Shown: positions 46,225 through 55,107 of the stretch, in pieces
Position numbering within the stretch: the first letter of the stretch is position 1
How the letters are laid out: each line of letters opens with the position of its first letter
Assembly: GCA_013822735.1 (NCBI GenBank)
Contig: PNKZ01000002.1
Location: 124,001 to 188,000, forward strand
Length of the DNA stretch: 64,000 nt
DNA from: Pirellula sp.
Lineage (GTDB): Bacteria; Planctomycetota; Planctomycetia; Pirellulales; PNKZ01
Direction of reading: 5' to 3'
Notes under the pieces: generated by a model
The model's input: only the letters and a program-made list of their open reading frames with translations
Told to the model about the DNA's origin: nothing
Database searches by the model: none
Translations under genes and position numbers: made by a program

Positions 46225-46940
46225 TGGCGGCTCGAATTCAACTCGGCGAGCTGGCGATCAGGGTGGCGTTCAAGGAGATCAAGAACGTCCACCTGAGCGT
46301 CCATCCGCCCGGTGGCCGGGTCAGTATCTCGGCCCCGCGGCACATGAACCCGGATTCGATTCGGGTGTTCGCGATCTCGAAGCTCGACTGGATCAAGCGG
46401 CAGCGAAAGAAGATCCAAGAGCAGGAGCGGGAACCGAAACGCGAGTTCATCGACCGCGAAAGCCACTACGTTTGGGGCAAGCGATACTTACTCTCGGTCG
46501 TGGAGCGGAATGAGCCGCCGGCCGTGGAACTAAAACACAACCGCCTGTTGCTGTACGTTCGTCCTGGGACGAACCGGAAAAAGCGGGCGGAGACCCTCGC
46601 GGCTTGGCATCGCGAGCAAATCCGGCTGGCTACGCCCGAGCTTATCGCTAAATGGGAACCGCGAATTGGTGTCGAGGTCGACCGGTTCTACGTGCAGCGA
46701 ATGAAGACCCGTTGGGGCAGCTGCAACCCGGCGAACCATAGCATTCGACTGAATACCGACTTGGCAAGGAAGCCGCGAGACTGCCTCGAATACATCGTCG
46801 TTCACGAGATGTGCCACTTGCTGGAGCCGACCCACAACGGCCGTTTCGTGGCGCTGATGGACCGATTCATGCCGCGGTGGCAGTTTTACCGCGACGTACT
46901 GAACCGGCTACCGGTTCGACATGAGGATTGGGAGTATTGA
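46224..46940 (+). CDS. YgjP-like (DUF45/M48-related) zinc metallopeptidase (238 aa)
   Basis: The signature HEMCHLLEPTHNGRF (about 193-207) carries the HExxH zinc site, with the usual preceding RMKTRWGSCNP (about 158-168). The family is a small, gluzincin-like peptidase often placed last in type I restriction operons, where it may process or remove the complex. The start codon overlaps the hsdR stop by one base (TAATG), so it belongs to the same transcription unit and is translationally coupled. Length is normal. Substrate unknown. Confidence 0.92.
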   Translation: MAARIQLGELAIRVAFKEIKNVHLSVHPPGGRVSISAPRHMNPDSIRVFAISKLDWIKRQRKKIQEQEREPKREFIDRESHYVWGKRYLLSVVERNEPPAVELKHNRLLLYVRPGTNRKKRAETLAAWHREQIRLATPELIAKWEPRIGVEVDRFYVQRMKTRWGSCNPANHSIRLNTDLARKPRDCLEYIVVHEMCHLLEPTHNGRFVALMDRFMPRWQFYRDVLNRLPVRHEDWEY

Positions 46941-46982
46941 GCGTGCCCGGCCTCGAACCATGAACCACTTTTCAGTTTGTGC

Positions 46983-48284
46983 ATGAAATTAATGGCAAGC
47001 TTCATCCATACAGCTATTGAGGCACCACCCAAAACAGTGAAAGTGCTGGTCGACTTTTACGACGAGATTGAAAAGAAGGCATTCCTTTCGAACCCGTTTA
47101 GCGACCGCTTGAAAGAACTCCCAACGACTCTTGAAATTCCAACAGCCGACCTTTGCACGTACTACCTATACTACAAAAGGCGCGACGGAATACCCGGGTT
47201 TTCCAACCATGAAGACATTGCAAAGAAGTGGCATCATGCGCTCTATGAGTTCGACGGCCAGACTACATTCGTTGACGGAACAGTGCGACTGTTGCAATCC
47301 CAAGGTACGGACGGTGGAGTCATCGAGGGCATTGGCGAATCGATCGGCCTTGCCGTGCCGAGCGACCTTCATAATCTCTCGAACGCAGATTGGCTGCGCG
47401 TGCCCGAATCGAATCGCAAGAAAACACTCGACTTCTGGCACCCGTGGACGGCCTCTGACGGGAGACGATTCGTTCAAGTCGAAAACAAGGGGTCAGGTCC
47501 AGTTGATGGAGATTACAAGTCGTCGTCAATTTCGAAGCATAAAGCAAGCATCAAAGCTAAAAAATCTGAAGCAACGGACGACGAAAAGAAATCATCTATT
47601 CTGTATGGGACGATCGGCGTCATCAGTGAGCAAGGAATTGCCCGTTGCTGGCTCGTCGACCCGCCTCCAAACGTCCCGGATGATCCTCTCCGTTTTCAAA
47701 TCATTGCACGTATAGAATTTACAGCCCGACTAGTGTCCTTCATCGCTGGCCGATCGACGCTCGCTTCTGCTTTACAGACGCGCCTTGCTGCTCTTAAAGC
47801 ATTGACCTCGATTTCGGAACTCGACGGCATTCCAATTCGAAAGGGAAATGGCGAACCATTTTCTAGTGAGGTTTTCGATTTCGGACGGGATCATAATCCA
47901 TGGCTCGCCGGCAAATCAGTCGTTCACGACAAACCTGTTGGCGGCCAACTGATTCCCGTCGACAGGAGTGGGATCTTTTTCTTCGGACTTCGCGAAGAGC
48001 TTGTGGCAAGTGCCGTGCTACAGTCATTTGACTTGGCACGCACTCTGAGCTTTGAGCCGGCAATTACTGACGAATTGATCGATTGTGTTGTTCCTTCAGG
48101 AAGGTTTCGCAATTCTTTTGAGCGACTCTATAACATTCCGACGCAGGAACGCTTCGAAAGTGGTGGCTATGTGCGCTTCCAGATGGCAAGTCGACTGATT
48201 CAAAGCACGGCAGGGCTAGTCTTTGGGGTTCTCGAAGTGCCGGAGTCCTGGCAATTGCCGAGCGGCGAACTATTTCCGAAATAA
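46983..48284 (+). CDS. Unknown protein (433 aa), possible nuclease
   Basis: ATG 46983 is one of three possible starts (TTG 46977, ATG 46992); none has a clear ribosome site. There is no membrane segment. One segment, TLDFWHPWTASDGRRFVQVE followed by NKG, could be a D...E-x-K pair of a PD-(D/E)XK fold, and the surrounding alternation of strands and helices would fit. The C-terminal half has no recognisable motif. It starts 42 bp after the YgjP gene in the same direction and converges with the methylase-AlbA fusion at 48434. It may be the last cargo gene of the type I operon, or a nuclease partner of the fusion. Low confidence in any function. Confidence 0.5.
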   Translation: MKLMASFIHTAIEAPPKTVKVLVDFYDEIEKKAFLSNPFSDRLKELPTTLEIPTADLCTYYLYYKRRDGIPGFSNHEDIAKKWHHALYEFDGQTTFVDGTVRLLQSQGTDGGVIEGIGESIGLAVPSDLHNLSNADWLRVPESNRKKTLDFWHPWTASDGRRFVQVENKGSGPVDGDYKSSSISKHKASIKAKKSEATDDEKKSSILYGTIGVISEQGIARCWLVDPPPNVPDDPLRFQIIARIEFTARLVSFIAGRSTLASALQTRLAALKALTSISELDGIPIRKGNGEPFSSEVFDFGRDHNPWLAGKSVVHDKPVGGQLIPVDRSGIFFFGLREELVASAVLQSFDLARTLSFEPAITDELIDCVVPSGRFRNSFERLYNIPTQERFESGGYVRFQMASRLIQSTAGLVFGVLEVPESWQLPSGELFPK

Positions 48285-48433
48285 ACCATGCTCACGCGTA
48301 ATCTGGATGCGAGTGTCCAAGTAATGCGGCCGCCGACAGGGTGGGCCTGAATAAACAGAGAGCTCAGTCTCGATATTGCCAGCTTGCTCTCGCAATACCG
48401 CAAACGGCCGTAATCACGACCAAATGGGAACGG

Positions 48434-50767
48434 TCACAGCCTGAATCGTGTTTTCACATACTCATACTGCTGCGCACCTCTTAACAACTGGGACGATGGA
48501 GTTGTTCGCACATAGAACTCGTTGTTGTCCAAGAAGCATGGGCGGTTGGATGGATTGCACTGAACTACCAACACCTTCTGCTCATCGGCTTCCATAAATC
48601 GGTAGTTGATATCTGGAATAATCTCAGTGCCGATGCGGGTCATCACCAAGTTTTTGAAGTGCAACAAACACTTGTCCAAGTCGCTGCCGTGAAGCACTTG
48701 CAAGTCAACACAAAGGCCAGCAATTGTTCCGTTATTACGAACACCGATCAGCAACACGCCACCGTCCGTATTTAAGAACGCAACAATCGTCTTCAGAATC
48801 TTCTCTTCGGTGGGCTTGTTCCTTACCCGCAATTTCAAATCGAGGCTGAGCGACTCTTTAAACTCTACGGTCTTTGATTCACCTTCGCGTATTTTGCTTC
48901 GCACGTAATCGGCATCTGACAATTCGCCAAGAATTAGCAGCATTGAATCTAGTTGCTTTTGAAGTCCCTTTAGGCCGGTCGGATTCAGTGACAATCCATG
49001 ATCGACTTCGCTGATCGCCTCTTTTAGCGAAGAGAGTTTACGGTGCGTCGCGACGATTTCTTGCTGCGATTTGAGATCCGGCAGCGCAATTATGCATTCT
49101 TGTAGATCGTCCTTGTTTAGTCGCTGGACGACACTTCCCATAGCAAGTAGGGAGAGCGCGTGTTGGCCAACGGATGTGCCCAAAAACTGGGCGACGTATG
49201 CATTGATCGCTCGTTCATTTAGGATGACCTGATAGTAGCGATCATGTTTTCCGTCAAGTTCTTCGAGGCGGTCGGTTATCCGTTTTCCCACAATCGGGAT
49301 GTAGACCGCGTTCGGAACGTCCTCGAATGCACCGCCTCGCTTCGCCGCATTGACCTCAACCGCCAGCTCTTTGATTGTGTGTTTGGCAAAGTTGTCGTAA
49401 TGAGAGACGAGCCCTGCCAGTGATGAAGAATCTGCATATCGAGGAATGTTTAAGTTGTACGAATTAGCTCGTATTGCCTCGATGTCTACAACATGAGAGA
49501 AGCGATCGGTTTCCGAATATGCATCGAATGCAGTCACTATTCGGGCGACGTCTTCAGGTCGAAGCTTGTTCACCCGTCCATCGCGCTCGAAATCACGATC
49601 TGCGTTGATGAAGAGAACTTTGCCGACTCGCTCAAGAGGTTTCTTTTTGTTGATGATCAATACAGCCGCAGAAGCTTCTGACCCATAGAAGAGCCTTGGT
49701 GCAAGTCCGATGACGGCTTCCAGCAAGTCATCGTCCAAAATCCCTTGCCGAATCCTTTCCTCTTTGCCGCCACGAAAGAGGACGCCATGTGGTGCTACTA
49801 CCGCCATTCGCCCGTGTGGCTTGAGCGAGGCAATCATGTGCTGAAGGAATGCAAAGTCGCCGTTGTGTTTTGGGGGTGGGCCGTAGCGGAACTGGGCGTA
49901 TGGATCATGCTCCAAATCAATGCCACGCAGCGATACTGAGAATGGCGGGTTAGCGATCACACGATCAAACTGTGTTAAGCGTCCTTGATCGACAAAGCGT
50001 GGATGAGACAGGGTGTTACCAAGTAATAGTAGTGCGTCGGTTTCTCCATTCACGGCAAGATGCATCCGGCCGATGGATAAGATGTCTTGATTAATCTCCT
50101 GTCCAAAAAGTGAAAGTCCGTGCTTACCTTGCTGGGTGCTGGAAACATAACGCACTGAACTTAACAAGACGCCTGCTGTACCAACGCATGGATCGTAGAC
50201 GCTCATTCCACGTTGCGGCTTCACAAGCTCGACTAGAAGCGTCGTGATTTCCTTCGGCGATGAAAACTCCCCCGAACGCTGACCGGATGCACGGGCAAAA
50301 CGATCGAGTAGGAATTCGTAGACTTTTGCAAACGTGTCATCTGCTGCTTCCGCAGAGACTTGAAAAAAGAGTCTCAATAAGTCGATAAGCGGTGGCTTCT
50401 CCGGCCTGTTGTAATCGGTCTGGGTAACAGTGCCTCTGAGATGTTCGTTCTCAGATTCAATGGCACACATCACCCTGTTTAGCGCATCGCCGAGGAGCGA
50501 CGGAGGTACCGAAAACAGGTGATCCCACTTTGCGATGTCAGGGAGTCGCAATGTTTGACCAGACTCATTTAGCTTTGTGCTTTGTTGGTTCGCGTGGGCA
50601 AGAAACACCAATCCAAGAACAATCCTTGCATATTCGTCGAATTTCAACCCTGAGTTGATCCGAAGCTCCTCTACGACTTTCCAAGTCAACCGTCCAAGGT
50701 CGTCGATCGTACGGCGTTGTTGTTCACCTTCGATTGGCTTCGTTTTATTTGTGCCAAGAGTATCCAT
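48434..50767 (-). CDS. HsdM-like adenine methylase fused to an AlbA_2 (Schlafen-type) domain (777 aa)
   Basis: Residues about 1-150 form an HsdM_N-like helical domain. The methylase core follows, with VYDPCVGTAGVLL (about 186-198) and catalytic NPPF (about 272). Residues about 500-610 hold a tail with coiled coil (QQEIVATHRKLSSLKEAISE) that resembles the conserved helix of an HsdS half. The last 150 residues start ESKTVEFKESLSLDLKLR and include LKTIVAFLNTDGGVLLIGVR, the AlbA_2 / Schlafen divergent AAA_4-type domain. I know AlbA_2 in defence and regulatory proteins but not usually attached to a type I methylase. ATG 50767 is preferred to TTG 50800. No hsdS or hsdR lies beside it. Confidence 0.82.
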   Translation of the reverse strand: MDTLGTNKTKPIEGEQQRRTIDDLGRLTWKVVEELRINSGLKFDEYARIVLGLVFLAHANQQSTKLNESGQTLRLPDIAKWDHLFSVPPSLLGDALNRVMCAIESENEHLRGTVTQTDYNRPEKPPLIDLLRLFFQVSAEAADDTFAKVYEFLLDRFARASGQRSGEFSSPKEITTLLVELVKPQRGMSVYDPCVGTAGVLLSSVRYVSSTQQGKHGLSLFGQEINQDILSIGRMHLAVNGETDALLLLGNTLSHPRFVDQGRLTQFDRVIANPPFSVSLRGIDLEHDPYAQFRYGPPPKHNGDFAFLQHMIASLKPHGRMAVVAPHGVLFRGGKEERIRQGILDDDLLEAVIGLAPRLFYGSEASAAVLIINKKKPLERVGKVLFINADRDFERDGRVNKLRPEDVARIVTAFDAYSETDRFSHVVDIEAIRANSYNLNIPRYADSSSLAGLVSHYDNFAKHTIKELAVEVNAAKRGGAFEDVPNAVYIPIVGKRITDRLEELDGKHDRYYQVILNERAINAYVAQFLGTSVGQHALSLLAMGSVVQRLNKDDLQECIIALPDLKSQQEIVATHRKLSSLKEAISEVDHGLSLNPTGLKGLQKQLDSMLLILGELSDADYVRSKIREGESKTVEFKESLSLDLKLRVRNKPTEEKILKTIVAFLNTDGGVLLIGVRNNGTIAGLCVDLQVLHGSDLDKCLLHFKNLVMTRIGTEIIPDINYRFMEADEQKVLVVQCNPSNRPCFLDNNEFYVRTTPSSQLLRGAQQYEYVKTRFRL

Positions 50768-50983
50768 GTATGCCGCTCGCAACCGATGCCCTAGTGTCAA
50801 CAGTCAAGCAACTCGCGAAGCAGCGATCATATAGCAGCTGACAATAAATGTCAGCAATACTCGGTGGTTAGCAACGCTGTCAAATCCCAATAAGTACTAC
50901 GGCGGATGCGGTGAGCAATCGCATAGTGGCGATCGAAGGAGCTTAGACTTCTAATGGACTCGCGGTACGGTTAGGTTGAGAGC

Positions 50984-51211
50984 CTATCCGAGAACTCCGG
51001 CGATTCTTAGCGTGACGAAGGTGAATTGAAGATGCAAGAAGCCGAGATAGTTCGCCGCTTTCTTTTCCCAGCGGATGAGCAGTCGTCGGGCTCGATTGAG
51101 CCAGGAGTGGGTGCGTTCGACTTTCCAGCGACGCGCTTTGCCGCGGCGATACTTCGGCTTGGGCGGTTCGTTCGCCTTGCGCGGAACGTGCGGCACGTAA
51201 TCGGATAGCCT
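50984..51211 (-). pseudogene. IS5-family transposase fragment (C-terminal end)
   Basis: The frame reads ...DYVPHVPRKANEPPKPKYRR then ARRWKVERTHSWLNRARRLL then IRWEKKAANYLGFLHL, the C-terminal part of an IS5-type DDE transposase with the ERTHSW glutamate region. It is blocked upstream by TAG (51212-51214), and the N-terminal two thirds are absent or unrecognisable. No terminal inverted repeats were found. It marks past transposon activity between the methylase fusion and the DUF5677 gene. Confidence 0.75.
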
Positions 51212-51445
51212 CTAAAAGAGGTTCAAGCATCTGATTGTGGCGCCCGGAGAATTTAGCATGCAATCGAGAATTGGAATCCTCTACCGCCAGCGCACGAAAA
51301 GCGGCAACGCTTCGACCGTCGAATCGACGGAGAACTAGGTGGCGGCGTCGACGCAATACTTGGGCTGTTACTGAGCGACTCGAACAATTGGTTCGTACGC
51401 TCGCTAAGAGTGAATTGAGATACCCCTGCTATCTCCGGAGTTTTT

Positions 51446-52456
51446 ATGCGGCCCTTACTTCCATTCCCCGACGAAGATGAACGCCGTGAGGCGGTGCAGC
51501 AGGCGAACGCCGTTGAATTTGAGTTTGCCGAGCGTGTGTATCGCGTCTGGCTCGAGATGAGCAAGAGACCGTCTCGCCCCTGCACCGCCCTTCATGTGTT
51601 CTACGTTGCGATGCTCCTCAATCTTCAGGCGTGTCGCATCTACCGCTCCATTATTGAGGAGTGCAGCCGAGCGGAAGGCGTCGGCGCGATTATCCTCTCA
51701 CGCTCTCTCTTCGAGACGATTGCCGCCCTAAAGTTCGTGCTTGCACGTCATGTCCGCATTTATACCGAGCCCCTGGTCAAAAACGGCGTGCACAAAAAGG
51801 ACGCCAACGGCGACCTTACTTATTCCGTGCAATGCGAACGGCGGCCCTCCCGTAAGAGTCCGAAGCCAGCGACGCCGACACCGAAGAAACGCTTGAAGAG
51901 TTCGCACAAGTTTCCGTCCGTCGAGGAGCGTGCGTGGTTCTATGTCGCCAGCCAGGCATTCAACGAACCGCGTCGCTACAACAAGATGATCCAGCTCCGC
52001 GGACTCAAACGTGTCTCAAAGCATACCCTAAAGAAGTTGGACGACACATTGACCACTGCATACGCTAAGCGCATCGGCGACGATTGGGCGTACGTGCTGA
52101 AGAAGGAGAAAAACTACTCCGGACTCAAAATCTACCAGCTCGCAGAAGTCCTTGGGAAAGAATTCGTCCTCATCTACAAGTCCCTCTACGACATCTATTG
52201 CCAAGTGACGCACGCGAGCGATGCAGTCCGGCACGGCGATTTCGACGACGACAACCAGCTCCGGCCGAAATACTTTTCCGACGACGGCGAGATTGGCGGC
52301 ACTCTCAACGCTGCTACGGCGATGATCCTCACCAGCATGACCGTTTGCCGCGACTATTTCGACTTCGGCCTCATTAACAACACGATGATTAACGGTCTCG
52401 GTGAGGAGTACCGGAAACGCATCCTCGTCGAAAGCCGCAAGCCGTTTGATTCCTGA
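51446..52456 (+). CDS. DUF5677-like protein (336 aa)
   Basis: ATG 51446 follows GGAG by 5 bases. The helical segments ILSRSLFETIAALKFVLARH and IYKSLYDIYCQVTHASDAVR match the look of DUF5677 proteins, a family of helical proteins of unknown function that is frequent in defence and mobile regions. The middle contains a basic linker (RRPSRKSPKPATPTPKKRLK). No catalytic motif is evident. It stands alone, after the transposase remnant and before the decayed DUF4145 gene. Confidence 0.6.
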   Translation: MRPLLPFPDEDERREAVQQANAVEFEFAERVYRVWLEMSKRPSRPCTALHVFYVAMLLNLQACRIYRSIIEECSRAEGVGAIILSRSLFETIAALKFVLARHVRIYTEPLVKNGVHKKDANGDLTYSVQCERRPSRKSPKPATPTPKKRLKSSHKFPSVEERAWFYVASQAFNEPRRYNKMIQLRGLKRVSKHTLKKLDDTLTTAYAKRIGDDWAYVLKKEKNYSGLKIYQLAEVLGKEFVLIYKSLYDIYCQVTHASDAVRHGDFDDDNQLRPKYFSDDGEIGGTLNAATAMILTSMTVCRDYFDFGLINNTMINGLGEEYRKRILVESRKPFDS

Positions 52457-52483
52457 CCGTCGCTATAAATGAAAAGTGGAAAT

Positions 52484-53010
52484 CTAACTTCCCGATAGCT
52501 TCCCCCTAGCCCGCTTCGGTTTGCTCTTTCGGTTCTTCAGTTTCTTAAGCAGTTCCGGCTGCTCGTAGACCTGCTTGAAAACGTGCTAAATTGCATCGAT
52601 GCATTCGCCGACCAAATCAAGCGGAGGTTCATCCATCTGGTGGACGGCATCATTGCCGAGTTTTCGAAGCTCATGTAACACCTTTGCCTGATTCTTGCTG
52701 ACGTTGCCCTTGTCGCAAAGAGTGTTGAGTTTTCCCTCAATTGTTGAGCGCGAGGATCTTATTGCTCGTTCTGTCGCGAACCACTTTGCCTCGATCAGTG
52801 CGGTTCTTGCCCGTCAAGATTTTGAGGTTGAGGCAAACACCTTCGACTAGCAGGCGTATCCCGGCGGCAGCAAGAATATTCAATCCGTTGTTGAAAGCCG
52901 AGATAGTTTGCTGATAAACGGACTCATCCGATCCATCGTCGGGCAGGTTCTTGAAGACCAGCGGGTATTTTCGGAGGTTGTTCCGAAGGCCGTGGGGTCA
53001 GTAGACAGTT
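52484..53010 (-). pseudogene. Decayed DUF4145-like gene
   Basis: No single open frame exists, but joined frames give a coherent protein: SDESVYQQTISAFNNGLNIL, then AAAGIRLLVEGVCLNLKILT; after a frameshift near 52750, STIEGKLNTLCDKGNVSKNQ, then AKVLHELRKLGNDAVHQMDE, then DLVGECIDAI, a TAG at 52586-52588, and HVFKQVYEQPELLKKLKNRK. The LR-LGN-H pattern and preceding helix are typical of DUF4145, a domain common in restriction and defence proteins. Left end is the stop at 52484; right end is approximate. Two lesions (frameshift and nonsense) mark it as dead. Confidence 0.7.
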
Positions 53011-53132
53011 GCCGTCACCGAACTTGGTCGATAAAGCCAGCGATTCTTCCGTTACGGTCGTTGATTGCCCTGCTAGGCCGCGTTAACTTGATCGCACCGA
53101 ATGCACACTTTCGGTCCACCATTGAGGATCAC

Positions 53133-54074
53133 ATGAGCCGCGACTTACTAACGAACCTGCTCTCGGTGGGGCTCGACTCTGCCCTCGCACAAAAGGCACT
53201 GGATGCTGGGCTGACTCTCACCAAACTTCGCGAGGCAGGGACAAAGGAGCTAAAAGCATCATTCTTCGACAACGAAGTTAAGCTGATAAAAGCCGCGGTT
53301 AAACGCAAGGAGATAGACGACGCCGTCATACTTCAGTTGGTTCAGAAGTGCGATTGGTCTTGTTGTATCTGTTGGAAAGTCGACGACCGAGTGCCAGTAA
53401 TTCTCCATCACATCGTTCCGCACTCCAAAACCGCCGACGACTCTTACGACAACTTAGTCGTCCTTTGTCTGAATCATCACGGAATGGCGCACAGCAAATG
53501 GGAAATCTCACGACACCCGACGACGCCGGAACTTATCAAGTCGCGGAAGAGCGAATTCGAAGAGGCGGTTGCAGGTTTTAAGAAGGGCACCCGTCCCGTA
53601 CCGGGGCGCGAGGGCGATGGCAAAGACCCTGCGTCGCATTCGGACGTGAAGGCGCTAACCTTGATTGCAGGCTTTCTATCGCGACCTGCGGTCTCCCGGT
53701 CATTTGTTGCCGAAGGAAACATGCAGGACTTCTTGAGGGCCATGCAGGACGTGATACGCACGCTCAACACAGGCATCATGAAGACACGCGAAGGAGATGA
53801 GATCGATCGCACGAAGGCCGGACGGCAGTTTACCAATCCGACATGGCGCGAACGGCTAGGGTTACTCTCAAAGAACTTCGATTCAATAGCTGAACGTGTT
53901 CAGCTGGCGGTTCGAAACAACGAGTTGCAGCTAGACCCCGTGAGTGGTTTCTACAGCTTCAATAATTGTATGCTTCCCGATGAGATCGACGCTGCACGCC
54001 ATTCCGCAATCAGGTTGCTCAACAGCGTCCTGTTCGAAGCTGGCATCGACCCGGTACGAGGTCCAGGCGGCTAA
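53133..54074 (+). CDS. HNH endonuclease-domain protein (313 aa)
   Basis: ATG 53133 follows GAGGATC; an open extension back to 52908 overlaps the DUF4145 remnant and is unlikely to be translated. The HNH core is CCICWKVDDRVPVILHHIVP followed by HSKTADDSYDNLVVLCLNHH (about 77-116), with zinc-binding cysteines and the HH pair. The first 65 residues form a helical domain (LLTNLLSVGLDSALAQKALD). The C-terminal 150 residues are helical and unrecognised. It is a plausible nuclease effector at the end of the defence block. Confidence 0.75.
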   Translation: MSRDLLTNLLSVGLDSALAQKALDAGLTLTKLREAGTKELKASFFDNEVKLIKAAVKRKEIDDAVILQLVQKCDWSCCICWKVDDRVPVILHHIVPHSKTADDSYDNLVVLCLNHHGMAHSKWEISRHPTTPELIKSRKSEFEEAVAGFKKGTRPVPGREGDGKDPASHSDVKALTLIAGFLSRPAVSRSFVAEGNMQDFLRAMQDVIRTLNTGIMKTREGDEIDRTKAGRQFTNPTWRERLGLLSKNFDSIAERVQLAVRNNELQLDPVSGFYSFNNCMLPDEIDAARHSAIRLLNSVLFEAGIDPVRGPGG

Positions 54075-54160
54075 GGCTTGTCCTTCCGCGAAACGCCGAT
54101 ACGAATGTTCTTGATCGTGGCCGGATCGACGCCGTACCGCTACATCGAAGCCTCACTCGA

Positions 54161-54655
54161 TCAAATCGTCTGACCGAAGCCGAGATAGGGCGAGACCACG
54201 TCGTCTACGCGCTCGAGCTCCTCATCAAGTTCCAGCGTCAACTCCGAGTAGAGTTTGTCCGCTTTCATCCGCTCTTCGTGGCTGATGTCGTCGTATTGAC
54301 TGCCACTAGTCTGCGTTAGAATCCGTCGCGCGTGGTTCATCTGTCTCGCCTTCTTGCGCAATGACTTCAGCCATTCGTTCACCTCGATCCCAAACACAAA
54401 CCGGGCTGGCTCGATCTTCTTGATATGCGCGGTGTATTCCGCATCCGGCACGACGCGGCCCTGCAGGTCATTGATCCAGTCGTTTATTGCCACATAGACG
54501 GCATAGCGACGATCGAATAGGTCCAGCTTTAGCTTATCGCCAGCGATCTGCGCCTGCCGCGTGGCGATCTTCCACGCAAAATAGCCGAGCGTGATGGTCG
54601 CCGCTGCGGTGGCGGTCTTGATCAAGAGGTCTAAAACGAGTGCCCAAGTCGGCAT
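54161..54655 (-). CDS. Membrane-anchored small protein (164 aa)
   Basis: One N-terminal membrane helix (LVLDLLIKTATAAATITLGY) is followed by a charged cytoplasmic domain, predicted helical (LYSELTLELDEELERVDDVV). No motif is recognised. It converges with the HNH gene (87 bp between the stops), so the two are not co-transcribed. Such single-helix proteins with an acidic tail are common in accessory regions. Confidence 0.55.
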   Translation of the reverse strand: MPTWALVLDLLIKTATAAATITLGYFAWKIATRQAQIAGDKLKLDLFDRRYAVYVAINDWINDLQGRVVPDAEYTAHIKKIEPARFVFGIEVNEWLKSLRKKARQMNHARRILTQTSGSQYDDISHEERMKADKLYSELTLELDEELERVDDVVSPYLGFGQTI

Positions 54656-55107
54656 GACACGCCCTTAAGTGACAAGCTGGAATGTAACCGCAAAGAACAT
54701 CGCCCTGATCGTACCGGAATCAACGCACCCTTCACCAGACAGGAACCAACGCCGCACGCAGCCGGTTCAAAGACGCGACGACGGCAGGACGAGTTATCTC
54801 GAAATTCTTGACCGGAGGAAAACGATGGTTTTCATCGAGGCCCCGGATCGCTCGACAAGCTAGGGGTCACAGGTTCAAGTCCTGTTCGCTCACCGTCGTT
54901 GGTTTACGTTGAGCAAACTTGCCCAGCAACGGAAGCGCGGTCCTTCTCCTTAGCGGAAAAGTGTACCTGTGCTTTTGCCTTGGAGCGGGATCCCTGCTTT
55001 GCCTCGGCTCTTCGGCAAACTGTACGGCGGCCGTTGCATCGTATGGCAGCTGTTCTACGGAAGGTCAATCAAGCTTGGTGATTGGACGGATCGAGAGAGC
55101 AGTCAGT
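54656..55107. other. Gap containing a tRNA-like fragment
   Basis: No gene is supported. The only structured feature is the T-arm-like fragment at 54861-54894, described separately. Confidence 0.4.
54861..54894 (+). other. tRNA 3'-end remnant (T-arm and acceptor strand)
   Basis: ACAGG-TTCAAGT-CCTGT at 54869-54885 is a perfect T-stem/loop, preceded by GGGGTC (variable-loop-like) and followed by TCGCTCAC. The matching 5' acceptor strand (TGAGCGA) is absent upstream, so this is not a working tRNA. It differs in sequence from tRNA-Glu. tRNA 3' ends inside mobile elements are usually old attachment sites. Confidence 0.5.

Noticed and set aside
50943-51356. A 137-aa protein overlapping the transposase fragment
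   Set aside because: Shadow frame: the IS5-type transposase signature is in another frame of the same strand.
52908-53132. N-terminal extension of the HNH protein
   Set aside because: The frame is open but overlaps the DUF4145 remnant on the other strand; a better ribosome site and family-like start are at 53133.
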